The notes below the pieces were generated by a model. That model had not been told where the DNA came from and made no database searches. It saw only the letters and a list, made by a program, of their open reading frames with translations. The translations under genes were made by a program, and so were the position numbers. A stretch of DNA of 64,000 bases from Trileptium ribeirensis (taxonomy: Eukaryota; Nematoda; Enoplea; Enoplida; Thoracostomopsidae), in assembly GCA_030248225.1 (NCBI GenBank), contig JASANE010012688.1:1-64000 (forward strand), in the 5' to 3' direction. Shown here piece after piece: positions 22,590-32,702 of the stretch (positions within the stretch are counted from its first letter, which is position 1; each line of letters opens with the position of its first letter).

Positions 22590-22672
22590 AGTTAGTGAGT
22601 TGAACCTGCACGGAGAATTCAAGTCCGCTGCAGTTTTTGCATGCCTTAACCATTCAGCCACAAGAACACATC
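22590..22672 (-). ncRNA. tRNA-Ser-like structure within repeat A
   Basis: On the minus strand: TGGCTGAATGGTTAAGGC (D arm and A box), a degenerate anticodon arm, a long variable arm with stem CGGA/TCCG, then GTGCAGGTTCAACTC (B box). The layout is that of class II (Ser-type) tRNAs. The acceptor stem is not evident. The same element occurs in copies B and C. Confidence 0.55.
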
Positions 22673-24194
22673 GACTTTTGTTATTGAGTCGATAATAACT
22701 CAACTGCAGTACACTGCAGTTGAGACACTGCAATAACGCAGTGAAACGAGAAAAAAAACAGTCGTTAGGGAGAGTCAAAGGACCAGCAACCAAAGAACAA
22801 ACCAAAGGACGCAAATACGTCCCGAGCCGACCGCCTAGGACCCATATAGCGCAAAAGACCTTTCTAGGTAGGAAATTAGGGTCATTCAGTCTTTAGATAG
22901 GCGTGGTCCGTCAAAAAGGACTCGCCGCCTCGCCTAAAACACAATCTCACAATCAAAGAGAACCCAACCGACCTTTTAGGTTAAAGGAACTTCAACTAGC
23001 TGGATTATTGTCCCGCAAACTGTTTAAAAAAGATGCCTCACGTCGCGCTCCAACCCTGATCGGACCCGGTCGGCTTGAACAAAAAGGAATCTTTCCGTTT
23101 TTCCGTTTTTCTTGCCCCCCCATCTTCGTCGTTCGGTCAGTCGTATGTCATCGTACACCAAAGGATGGAGGAAAAGTTTATAGACGCCCGTGCCGAACTG
23201 TCTCAGGATAGGTGATTAGATGCTCCCTATTAGATGTTGCAGGCAATATTGGTTGAGCAGCGTTCTGATCCTGTTGTAGAGCTCGCGTAGCCAATTTCGA
23301 ACATTGTTTTCCCTCAGCCCCGCTTAAGTATCCGTCGCCCCGAGCGACCCGCATTTAGGAGCGTTTTCTGAAGCACTCTAGGGCCCTTGCTTGCTACGCC
23401 CTATAGCTGAAATAATCGCTAACATTGAGCTAAAGCAAGGATAACCGCCCCTAGGCCACGCACGCGCGTGGAACGGCACGCTCCGTCCCTTTTGCCTATT
23501 ACAATGTCTTGCGCCCCATACTGTACGGAACTGAAGCGATTACCTCGAGCCGTCGTTTGGCTTCCCGACACGTTCAGAAAACACTCGTCCCAGAATAAGC
23601 ATTGATGATTACAATAAACCTTGCATTCTAACCATTGCGTTCAGACTTATTCTACACCGAGACGATAGGAGGCTTTCTTGTTTGGTTTGTCCGCTCGGAC
23701 GAGCAGGCGCTGTCCGTCATGGCTTGTGGGCGAGAATGTCACAAGCACTGGCGAGCATGGCCTCCAAAGTTGTTACGGCATTTACTGGCTCAAAGAGTAA
23801 AAATGGAGGAAATGACCGAATAACATAAGTAAAATTTATTAATTTAGGACAAATGTTCAAAAGTTGTTAGGAACACTTCTGCTCCACTTGCATGAGTTAA
23901 AACTTTCACGGGCCAAAGGACCGGTACGTTTGCCTAGAATCTACTGATAAGTGCAGGCCACGCCATTGATAATCCGACTCTAAACACTCAGGGCTTGTCG
24001 GAACCCTGTGGGGGCCACATAGGTCAATGCTCCAACACGGAGCATACCGTGAATTTAACTAGGCAAATCGTCTTGAGCTTCAAATTTCTAGGGACATTTT
24101 CATGTTTCATTTCAAAACTCACTACACTAAAACAGAATTTAACAACTTCCGATGAGTCTAAGATAGGGAATAGCGGCTAGGCTCCATGACCTGC

Positions 24195-24346
24195 GAGCAG
24201 GTGTCGGTGCTAGCCTCCCTGGGGGACCTCAGAAATCATACCCGATACTAGACACGTGCGCAACCCTTCGGGCGGGGTCCGAACACACCCCGTGAAGCGC
24301 GCCTGCGGCCTGCTAAGCTCCGTAGCTTCTTGGGTCTGACCAAGAA
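24195..24346. ncRNA. Invariant hairpin-rich block, copy A
   Basis: This block is identical to 61028-61179 except for one base, within repeats that otherwise differ far more. It contains GGGGT/ACCCC, AAGCT/AGCTT and CTTGG/CCAAG hairpins. An ACCTGC/GCAGGT hairpin straddles its left edge. The only difference (24320) lies in the AAGCT hairpin loop. It may be a structured RNA or packaging/termination element. Its function is unknown. Confidence 0.5.
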
Positions 24347-24459
24347 TAGGTTCAAAATTCAGCATTCACGGTCCACCCTTGAGGTTACGATAGCCGGGGT
24401 CGTATGGGCATGGTGTTAGGAAGTTGCGCCATGCAGCTGCGTCACCGGTTATTACATTT

Positions 24460-24657
24460 GCAAAGCTGAAAATACTTCGTTATCCCAACTCTCTTCTCTC
24501 CCCTAATCTCCCTTAAACGAAAAACCGGGGGGGCCGGGGCGCCGGTCCCCCCAAAACCCACCCCCCCCCCCGCCCCCCGCACCCAAGAAAAACCCCCCCC
24601 CAGCCGCACACCCCTTCCCCCCCCCCCCCCCCCCCCCCCCCCGTTTTCCGTTTTCGG
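24460..24657. other. C-rich low-complexity spacer
   Basis: This lies between repeat A and the left LTR of element 2. It is extremely C-rich from 24544, with 26 consecutive C at 24617-24642. The glycine-rich open frame on the minus strand is an artefact of this. Confidence 0.7.
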
Positions 24658-24880
24658 TGCCAAAATCACCCCGTGCACCTTCGGGCGGTGGAGTGTGACC
24701 TTATGAGTACAACACAAATAAAACAATTGTTTATTTTTTATAACCAATACAATACTGTACAATTATCGATTCATATGGAGGCCACACTCCACCGGTATCC
24801 GGTCGTCCGTTCCCTTGTTCCCCACGAAATTTGGTACGTTTCAAGCGTTTTATCGTTTTCCTGAAATTGGGGCTGTTACA
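24658..24880 (-). repeat. 3' LTR-like repeat of element 2
   Basis: On the minus strand it starts TGTAACAGCCC and ends GATTTTGGCA, the TG...CA form, and contains AATAAA. It matches 37251-37477 with many substitutions, so the pair is old. Confidence 0.6.
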
Positions 24881-25868
24881 TCTCTTAAAAAATTTTTAGG
24901 ATTATTAGACTCCTTACTTAGGGTAAGAGTGTAAATTCAATGGAAAGATGAGTTTGTGTGAAATTTCACCGTTAAATCCGTAGATGTACAGCCCGTCATT
25001 CGATTTAGCTTGAAAAAGGAAGATTGTTGTGTAATTTACGTAACATTTCCAAAAGTTTTAAAATTATGCGTGAAAATTTTAGGGAATTTTCAGAAAATTT
25101 GGAGAGAATTTGCCAGATTTCCAGGATTTCCGTAAAAATTTGGTAAATTTTGGTAAATATTCGATAAATTTTTTGTAAAATTTGATAAGTTTCAGTAAAT
25201 TTGTATAAATTCCAGTAAAAGGTTATAAATTTCAGGGCAGAAGGGTGACTCGATGTTAGCCGATATACCTGTGTACGCAAGAAACGTGAAAAACGTCGCC
25301 CCTTCTCCCTTATTTTCCGGAAATTTTCGAAGTTTTCCCTTATGGGTAAAATGGTTTTGATCATGCAAAATTTTAGTTCCCTGTATATAGCCATCTAAAA
25401 TTATGTTATAATTATCCATTTATATATATAATGTAATAACCATTTATTACTGTATATAATATGTACACTGGCACGTACCTCCATATAATGTACACCTGAG
25501 TTTGGTCACCCCCGAGAAAGGGTCCGGGCTGCCAGAGTGCCTGACCCAGGAGTTCCCAGTAAAATCGCAAATATTTTCTAAGGTTTCTGTAGACTTTGCA
25601 GGGAGAAAAATCGATTCCGTATTTCATGAGTTTCGGGGCTAGGTTGGCTTAGTTTAGGTTGTTTTATACTATTAGTGCTTCCGTCTAAACCAGCTTCGAA
25701 CACTGTTTCCTTAGAAATTTTTGCATCGCTCAGTTCCGCGCGCTTTTACTGCCGCTCGCTGCCACTAGACCTAGTTGGGGCTCCTTCGTAATTTCCAGTT
25801 TGCCCTCGCATTAACCTATCCTCTTGCAGTGCCGTCCTAGCTTTACTTTCGCGCGTTTAGTATAGCCC
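24881..25868 (-). other. 3' untranslated region of element 2
   Basis: No gene is seen. The stretch 25000-25210 is AT-rich with repeated GGTAAATTTTGGTAAA-like words. Confidence 0.4.
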
Positions 25869-27146
25869 TTAATGCGTAAAGCGTCTCAGCTCGGCGTCCC
25901 TGACTAAACGGCTCACCCACTCATGTAAGTTTTGCCGACAATAATGCGACACCATCGACTCGTCAAACTGTGGTCTTTCTTGCCATTCCATGTGTGGCTC
26001 GTCCCGTCCCCACGCGTCTGCACTGTGGAACGCGACCGGCCAGGAAGGCATGTACACGTTGTGGAAAGTGTCGTGCTGCCGTCGGTGGTTAGCCATTAGT
26101 TGTTTGAGCTCGGCCGTCCAAGACAAAGCGTCCTGATTAGTGGCAGCCCATCGGAGTGCCGGTGGCGCTATAACGATGGCGGTGGTAGATGCGACTCGGC
26201 GAGATAGTACACCCAGGTGCCGCTTGAATTTGCGAAAGGCGGCGTTCGGCAAGGACGCGTGGAGCTGCTCCATTGGTGCCTTGCGGTAGATGTATTGGAA
26301 CCCGCCAAGTATAACGATGCAGCTGGTCTGCGGGGTTAGGATCGCGTTGGCCAGCTGCAATAGCCGCACCATGGTCGAGCCGGGCCATCCATTGACAATC
26401 CACTTATATTCGGTAGCCATCTCTAGGATCGGCAGCGCCAAGGCGTCGCCGACTATAATTGTTTTGGGCCAACGAGCGTGACCGGTAGCACAGTAATCCC
26501 GTACTTCCTCGAGTAATCTGCCCATGACGTTGTGGCAGTGCGTCGGGGCCTCATGCTGCTGCAGCTGTTGATTGGTGCGCCCGACGCTCCAGAAACTGTC
26601 CGTTGTGGCCTCTAATAGCTGCTGGTCGTCGGTGAGTCGCAGAATTCGCGCATATTCCGGTATGGCGAACTTACTGAGCAGGATTGGCCGCATGATATGC
26701 TCGAGAAGCGGCTTGAGACGGGCCTGGGTGACACCGTCGCTGAGCTCATTCTTTAGCTCTCGAGCTCGCGTTTTGAGTTGCAGCGGAGTGCCGGTCATGA
26801 GCAGTAGTTCTCGGACGGCGTCGGTTAGTTCCAGCAATGAGAGCACCTGTACCTGATATTGTTTCTCGACGGTCGACAAGGTGTTGCCGTCGTGTGCGAA
26901 TGGGGTTGGTGCCTCGTGCATATTTGACAATTCCGGCCATTCGGTGCCGTGGGATAGAAATGTCACGTATGGCCTGGTTAAATCCACACGGTAGGTCGGA
27001 ATCGCTGGAAGCTGGAACCACGTCGATTCTGGTGGGACGAATGGCCCACTCACCGGTACGCGGTCGCTGGATCGCCTCCGAGTCTGCTCGGCTTCGTCGC
27101 TGCGTCGCGGTTTCGAGGTGCTGGCCATCTGCAAGAACAAAGTCAA
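25869..27146 (-). CDS. NADAR-domain protein with SGNH-like C-terminal domain (copy b)
   Basis: This is an intact 425-codon ORF. The ATG at 27128 (residue 7) is a likely alternative start. Residues about 62-218 show the NADAR/YbiA pattern: E94 in STVEKQYQ, helix IMRPILLSKF, D183 in TTDSFWSVG, and N206/G209 in HNVMGRLLEEVR. NADAR proteins bind NAD or ADP-ribose, and members remove ADP-ribose from guanine in DNA. Residues about 227-380 (WPKTIIVGDALALP, GWPGSTM, SCIVILGG) resemble an SGNH-hydrolase-like fold, but GDA replaces GDS and the GxND Asn-Asp is missing, so catalysis there is doubtful. It lies downstream of a broken paralogue (27322-28499). The host element and its position after gag suggest a captured accessory gene. 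Confidence 0.8.
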   Translation of the reverse strand: MTLFLQMASTSKPRRSDEAEQTRRRSSDRVPVSGPFVPPESTWFQLPAIPTYRVDLTRPYVTFLSHGTEWPELSNMHEAPTPFAHDGNTLSTVEKQYQVQVLSLLELTDAVRELLLMTGTPLQLKTRARELKNELSDGVTQARLKPLLEHIMRPILLSKFAIPEYARILRLTDDQQLLEATTDSFWSVGRTNQQLQQHEAPTHCHNVMGRLLEEVRDYCATGHARWPKTIIVGDALALPILEMATEYKWIVNGWPGSTMVRLLQLANAILTPQTSCIVILGGFQYIYRKAPMEQLHASLPNAAFRKFKRHLGVLSRRVASTTAIVIAPPALRWAATNQDALSWTAELKQLMANHRRQHDTFHNVYMPSWPVAFHSADAWGRDEPHMEWQERPQFDESMVSHYCRQNLHEWVSRLVRDAELRRFTH

Positions 27147-27321
27147 ATAGATATTTGGGTCGTCGTTGGGTAGGGTCGCTCTCTTGCCCTAGTCGCTCGC
27201 TGGTTAGCTCTTTCTACCTTACTCTACCTACGCGTTACCTCATAGCTGCTACGCTGTGCGTTTCTCTTACTTCCCCAAAACGGCTACTTCTTCCCCCCTT
27301 TTCGTTTGGATTGGTACGGCC
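27147..27321. other. Spacer between tandem NADAR genes
   Basis: No gene is seen. The spacer is pyrimidine-rich on the plus strand. Confidence 0.4.
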
Positions 27322-28499
27322 TTACTCTTGCCAGGGCTCGGCTTGGTTATATAAGTGAGCCTCGCCCATACGCCAAAACATGTCAGTGCGCCGGATTAGT
27401 TCTTCGGTCCAGTCGCACAGCTGTGGCCAGAACGGCGGGGAGACCACTGGCTCGGCCCATCGTTGACGTTCTTCGCCCCGATTAAACGGGCCGATTGCAT
27501 CCCAGGCCTCGATTCCCCTTAGCGCCGCGGGCCAGCCTGGCATGATGACGCTCATGAGCGCCTGATGCCCGTCCACCATCCGCGTTCTCCGTTCGGTCAG
27601 TTCGTCGAACCACGCTGTACTGTCGACCTTGAAATCGTCCCAGTGTGGCGCCGGTCAGTGATAACAACGGCCGAGTATGCCCGGAGACGTTGCTCGAGAA
27701 CCATTAGGTGGCGCTTCATCCGCTTGAGGTAGGCGCCGGGCGAGAACGCCTTGTTTGGTAAATGCCAAACGTCCCGGTAGCCGCCGATGATGATGACGCA
27801 ATCCGTCTGCGGCGTCAGGAAAGCGTTCGCCCAGTGAATGAGCGATATCATATTAAGTCCGGGCCGTACGCATGTTATCAGGTTGTGGTCGTCGGCCACG
27901 TCCAGCAAGGCCAGGGCGCGTTCGTCGCCGACAACGATGGTCCTCGGCCACCGCTCGAAACGGTCGCGGTGGAAGGACCGGATGTCGCAAAGCAGATGGC
28001 CCGGTACGTTGTGGTGCGCCGGTTGATCTGCACCCCACTCTCTCTGGTGGACACCTGTGCCCCAGAAGTTGTCGAAGGTGTCGTTGAGGAGCAGTTTGTG
28101 GCCCGAATCGTCCAGCTCCTCCCAGTAGTCGAGCTCCTGGAATTTCGCCAGCAGGATTGGGCGCATGACGTGCCGCTGGTACGACCGGAGCCACCGTCGG
28201 GTGTTGACTGGCAGCGTGCGGAGGAGGGCTACGCTGCGTAGTTTGACCTCCGTAGGCGACATTCGCTGGTCCAGCATGTGGGCGATCAGCGTGACGAAGC
28301 CCAATAGATCCAAGATGGTTATGTAGAAATGCTCGATGGCGCTACCGAGCTGGCGGCCGTTGTGTTTGAAACCGCCGGGGAGATAGTGTTCGTTTGCCAG
28401 CGTGGTTCGGTTGGATCGTTTGTACTCGACCGCATCCCAGAAGCGTGAGCTGCTCATGCGGCTTCGGGGAACGGCCGAGTAGCGGTGTCCATCGCACAC
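27322..28499 (-). pseudogene. NADAR/SGNH-like gene, frameshifted (copy a)
   Basis: The first part (28499-27597, 300 codons) has the NADAR landmarks: E56 in SAIEHFY, RHVMRPILLAKF, D143 in TFDNFWGTG, and N164/G167 in HNVPGHLL. The SGNH-like segment follows (WPRTIVVGDERALALLD, RPGLNMISL, CVIIIGG). The C-terminal part (ORF 27579-27322, with MPGWPAALRGIEAW paralleling copy b) is in another frame. The break is a one-base change near 27650. M15 (28457) is a plausible start. It is a divergent paralogue of copy b, so the duplication is not recent. Confidence 0.75.
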
Positions 28500-29895
28500 C
28501 GCTGGCGCATGTAATACTCTTGTGGCAGGCGGGGCGCACGGAGGTCGTTGTAGCTGTAGCTGCGGCGCATCTGAAATGGAGGAAGCACTGGTAAATTTAC
28601 ATGGAAGGATGAAAATTAGGTCTGCCTTAACTTTCGCCCTTGTTCTGGGTTTTGCGGGGAATTTGGGTTCTACCTCGGGTACGTGCCGTTGTGTCGAGTA
28701 GTTTAGTCCACCTGCGGGTCCGACTCGTCGGACTCAGATTCCTCATGTGGTGGTGGTCGAGGTACCCGCTGTCGCCAAGCGGCGGGGTGCAATTCTTAGC
28801 TGGAGGGGTAACGTGGGAACGTGGTTTGTGGTAAAGTTCCGCCTGGAGAGCGTTCTCCCGTCAAAAGTGATCTTGGGGTTATTATTGGTGCGCTAGTCAT
28901 TGAGGTGGTGACGCTGGTGGACTGGGCGCGTGTGGCAGAAGCTAGCCTGGTTGATGTTCCGGCAGTCTCGGCAGTGGTGGTTTCTGGTTCCTGAAAGGTC
29001 ACACGTCTGGGTCTGCGCAAAGCGTCTCCTACTTCCTCGTTCGATGCTGCGCCATTTGGCTAAAGACCCGGTCTCTAGCTTGTCGGTACAAAAGTTGCCT
29101 GGTTGGGACCGTTGCATGAGTGGTACTAAGTCGTATTATTCCGGAGGAGGTTGTCGTGGCAGAGGTGCGTACCAACTCTGTAATGGTCACCGTGGACGGT
29201 CCCGGCTGTTCGGTGCTGGTAAACTGAATAGTTGAACCTCCTCGTGCCGATACGATTTGTTTCCGTTTTGTGGCTCGTCCAACAAGGCCTTTTCCTCGCT
29301 CGTGTGGTGGTGCTCGCGTGCTCCTTTGTCCGCTCGGCGGTGTTCGGGTGCGAGGAAGAGTACTTCGTGTTACTGCCCGCCCAGTTCCTCTTCGAGGTGC
29401 TGGTGTTTCGCTGCTTGAACTTGCAAGTGTGAATTCACTAAATGAGTCAGGGGCTCCCGGTTGGGTGGTAGGTGTCCTAGAACCACTGCTTAATGTTCCG
29501 AGTCCTGCCTGGCCATGTCGCTCGGCTGAGGATGGTTCCTGTGAGGTTTGGCTAGTAGCTCATCGTCTGCTGCGACTGCTCTCACGTCCACTGTCGTACC
29601 CTCTCCCGAGGTTTCCGACAAGTAACTGGATATCGGTGACCCTAGAGGCGGCTGGGTCATGAGTGCCTCGCGAAGGACCCACCGATGAGGAGACATAGGC
29701 CTGTCAGCGGCTGCTGGTGGAGCGCTATAAGGGCGCATTGTTGTATAGTCCCCTACAGTCGGAGTTGCCATTTCCATTGGTACTCGCAATCGGGACGCCA
29801 TAATGTGTTCGGCTGGTCGCGATTGAAATAATGGGTGATCCTGCGCAGCGAGCATGATTGCGTAGCGTAAATCCCTGAGGTGTATGGTCCTGGTA
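28500..29895 (-). pseudogene. Remnants of Pro/Ser/Thr-rich ORF
   Basis: Short minus-strand frames (29855-29490, 29020-28796) encode low-complexity Pro/Ser/Thr-rich protein with RRVTFQEPE. By position, just before the NADAR gene, and by composition they correspond to the 48.2-50.5 kb region of element 3. Several frame changes are needed to connect them. No domain is recognised. Confidence 0.4.
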
Positions 29896-30729
29896 CTACG
29901 ATTCCGCCTGAAGTTCCGCGAGGCGTGGTGGATAGCGTGATGTCCGCTGGGTAAAAATGTGTCCTTTACGGTCTTCCCCAGTCGGTTGAAACGTTACAGG
30001 GGCCTCACACGGCCGCCCTAAATTGGTGGGAGCCAGTTTAGTATCGGATGCATCCACTCGGTTAGGTTCATTTAGTTTCCTTGGTTCTCGGTTCCCTTCC
30101 GCTAGGTTACTTGGTACTCCATTCCATCCGCTAGGTTCCGCTAGGTTAAGTTCCATTAGGTTCTCCACATCCGCTAGTCCATTAGGTTCACTATTAGGTT
30201 CCATTAGGTTCACTAGTTCCTCCGCGGGTACTTCTGGTTCCGCTACACATACACAATTTTGAATGAGACTATGAAAATTCGCGGGTTCACCAGGTTGTGC
30301 AGTGCCGGCGTTAGAGCCAACGCCTGACATGCGACCCCTATTAATCGGCCCCCGAAGTCCGAACGGCGTCTCTCTAGGTTCCATTCCATTAGGTTCATCG
30401 TCCATAAGTTCTTTAGGTTCCGCATCCATAAGTCCACTAGGTTTCCTCTGATATGCAGCCACCTGGGATGGGTTACACGTGCCAGCGTTTGGGTCATTGC
30501 TAGACACGGATGCCCTATTAATCGGCCCCCGAAGTCCGAACGGCCATCTCCCATATTTCTGACTCGGCATATCGGGTACATTAGGTTCCTTTGGTTCCAT
30601 TAGTTCCTCAACTCCTCCTCCCCTCTCCATCCTCTCGGTATCTCGATTTCCATCACTTCGCGCTGACTCCATTTTGGGATATACATATAAATCGGTCAGC
30701 CGACTATTACTCACAGGGTCACGAGTCAC
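29896..30729 (-). CDS. EPN-rich repetitive ORF of unknown function
   Basis: This 277-codon frame contains degenerate MEPN/EPNL repeats. It has two copies of a longer unit beginning WPFGLRGPINR or TPFGLRGPINR and continuing to NAGT, about 70 residues apart. The DNA shows repeated TTCCATTAGGTTC words on the plus strand, so part of this is micro- or minisatellite expansion inside a former gag or linker region. I recognise no domain and am unsure it is functional. Confidence 0.35.
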   Translation of the reverse strand: MTRDPVSNSRLTDLYVYPKMESARSDGNRDTERMERGGGVEELMEPKEPNVPDMPSQKYGRWPFGLRGPINRASVSSNDPNAGTCNPSQVAAYQRKPSGLMDAEPKELMDDEPNGMEPRETPFGLRGPINRGRMSGVGSNAGTAQPGEPANFHSLIQNCVCVAEPEVPAEELVNLMEPNSEPNGLADVENLMELNLAEPSGWNGVPSNLAEGNREPRKLNEPNRVDASDTKLAPTNLGRPCEAPVTFQPTGEDRKGHIFTQRTSRYPPRLAELQAES

Positions 30730-30820
30730 ACCCTGCGCGCCAGGGGTCGGAGACAGTGAAACCGAGCGCCGTTCGGTTTTATAATTTGCTTGTTGCTTAT
30801 CACGCCCTACTTCTACTGTG

Positions 30821-32702
30821 TTAGTTTAGTTCGCTGTCAATTGCGTTGTACTCTCCATTGTCGCGCCAAGACCTGGTCGCTTGCGGCAATAATCGTGCTG
30901 GTGTTCGGTTCGTTTGCAATAAATTCAGTTGATATGGAGTTGGTTCGGGTCTAAATTCGCACTGGCCTTCGTTTTCTACTTCACTGTTTGGGTCCTCGTG
31001 TACGTATTTTGCGCTGTCTCTAGTGATCATTGCGTTAATTTGTGCCGATCGGGCACTCAAACCAGCTCCCGCGCGTTCCTCTAAGGACGACATTTCGTGT
31101 CGCATAACGTCAAACGGTGCGCGAGCTCGGGTTCAGCTGCTCGAGTTACTGACATAACTCCGGCGTTGCGGCGACCAGATTGGTCATTTTGACTCACAGG
31201 CGCCGGTGAAGGCCCGGCTCGAGGGGCTGCCCCTGCTTGACTAGCGTTGTTCCAGCCGTTGCTAGGTGTACGCGGGCGGAATGGGGCTGCTTCAGCTGAC
31301 AATTGTTGTGGTGGGCCTGTGTAATGTGCGCTAGGTGCAGCATTATAACTATTATGCCAATTGTTAGGTCCGTTTATATCGCGGCCACCCGATCGGTTGT
31401 AATATTCATTCCGGCCGTAGTTTCCGTATGTATTCGGAGCAGGTTCAGGGCAGTAATATCCTTGCTGCCCGTACCCTACAGGTCCTCGCTGATGGTTCCA
31501 TTCATCGCGTCGCGAAGATCGGCCTGCTCCTCGGTGTTCAAGTACTCAGTGTTGGGGGCGGTTGCTGTACTGCGGGGGTGCGCTAGGATAACCGTTAACG
31601 GGTGCGGGTGCATTCTGCATGTAGCCTGGGGCTGCGCGTGTTGACAAGCGGGTGTATTCATTTAGGAGCGGGTCATACACGTCAGTTCGGTAGTACGGGC
31701 ATTCCCGTGCGAAATGTCCTACGAAACCGCATCGAAAGCACTGATTACCTATGGGTGCTGCTGGAATAGCGTTAGCGCCGGCTGCCGGGGTCGCACTATT
31801 TTGCATCATCGCGTTCAGTTGGTGCTGTTCGGTGCGTTATCGAGCAGGTCAATAAGCCGAGCGATCGTGGCGTCGCTACTGGCTGCAGCGCGTTTATTCT
31901 CATTTAAAGCTTCACGGATTTGATCTACCAGTTGGGTATTCTCGCCTCCCTGTGACATGCAGTTAACTGTTTTGGACCGGCTGCTCTTGCGAACCGGTAT
32001 CCCTATTACCTCTTTCTGAGACGCTAGGATAGCGTCCTCCTTATATTTAAGCTTGTCCATCATGTGCTTAAAAGACGGGTATGTCTTGCCTATTACTCCC
32101 GATTTTAGTTCCCGTCGTAGTCCTTGTCGGAGGAATTTTTGTAATAGGGCGTCGCGTTGTTAAACTTCAACCTCCGGGAACGCTTTGTCCACGAGGTTTT
32201 GCAAGTCGAGTCCGTACTGTGCAACCGATTCGCGGTCCCCTTGCACTCGCATGCGTAGCGTTATTAAAGCGTCTTCGTCACGTTGCGATGACGAGTACAT
32301 AAAACCCATGTTATAGCAGAGAGCCTCATAAGTTTGCTTTTGGCAGTCGGGAAAGCTTTCGTATATTTTGAGGGCTTCCCCTTTTAGTACAGTTGGAAAA
32401 CAGATCAGTTTCTGGTCTAGCGTCCATCCGTTTGCGTCGGTCAGGTTGTCGTAAATAGCCAGCCAGGCTTCAAAGTCCTGTCCGTCGGCTCCTGAAAATG
32501 GTGGGATGTCCCGTACTTGAATGATGGGACCCGTCGTTGTTCGTTGCGTCAACTCCTGCAGAATTGCGACTAGAGGGTCTCCCGAGGCGATAGGACTTGG
32601 TCCATTTGTACTACCAGCCGTAGTGGCAGCACCACTTCCTATATTCGTCGTTCCCGCTGCGCTACTTATTGGTGTCCTATTTGCGCTCGCTGGCAATGAC
32701 AT
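30821..32702 (-). pseudogene. gag: gag of element 2, disrupted
   Basis: The first frame (32702-32160, 180 codons) encodes a Gypsy-like capsid region (IPPFSGADGQDFEAWLAIYDN, ending KAFPEVEV). An in-frame TAA then interrupts it, and the same frame continues (QRDALLQKFLRQGL) through 31815. A frame change follows. ORF 31809-31546 carries a classic CX2CX4HX4C zinc knuckle (C24, C27, H32, C37; DNA 31740-31699). Further pieces at 31302-31081 and 31105-30821 are the Gag C-terminal region. Capsid and nucleocapsid would package genomic RNA. At least one stop and two frame changes make this copy non-functional as read. Confidence 0.75.

Larger units (their letters stand above)
22085..24459. repeat. Long LTR-like repeat, copy A
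   Basis: This is homologous along its length to 59235-61288 (copy C, closer) and to about 37860-40004 (copy B, more diverged). It begins TGATCACAAA and ends GGTTATTACA, the TG...CA form of LTRs. Shared landmarks are a GCGAGTTGATCGCTGAGTTTAGC box, a tRNA-like segment, a CAGGG/CCCTG hairpin and a 152-base invariant block. Copy A has a roughly 330-base stretch (about 22960-23290) absent from C. No ORF is conserved between copies. Orientation is unproven. Confidence 0.6.

Noticed and set aside
24442..24762. Glycine-rich minus-strand ORF
   Set aside because: It is produced by the C-rich homopolymer tract and the LTR.
27762..28241. Plus-strand open frame antisense to NADAR copy a (and similar ones at 26837-27358 and 29270-29662)
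   Set aside because: They lie opposite the GC-rich minus-strand genes and have no motifs, so they are shadows.
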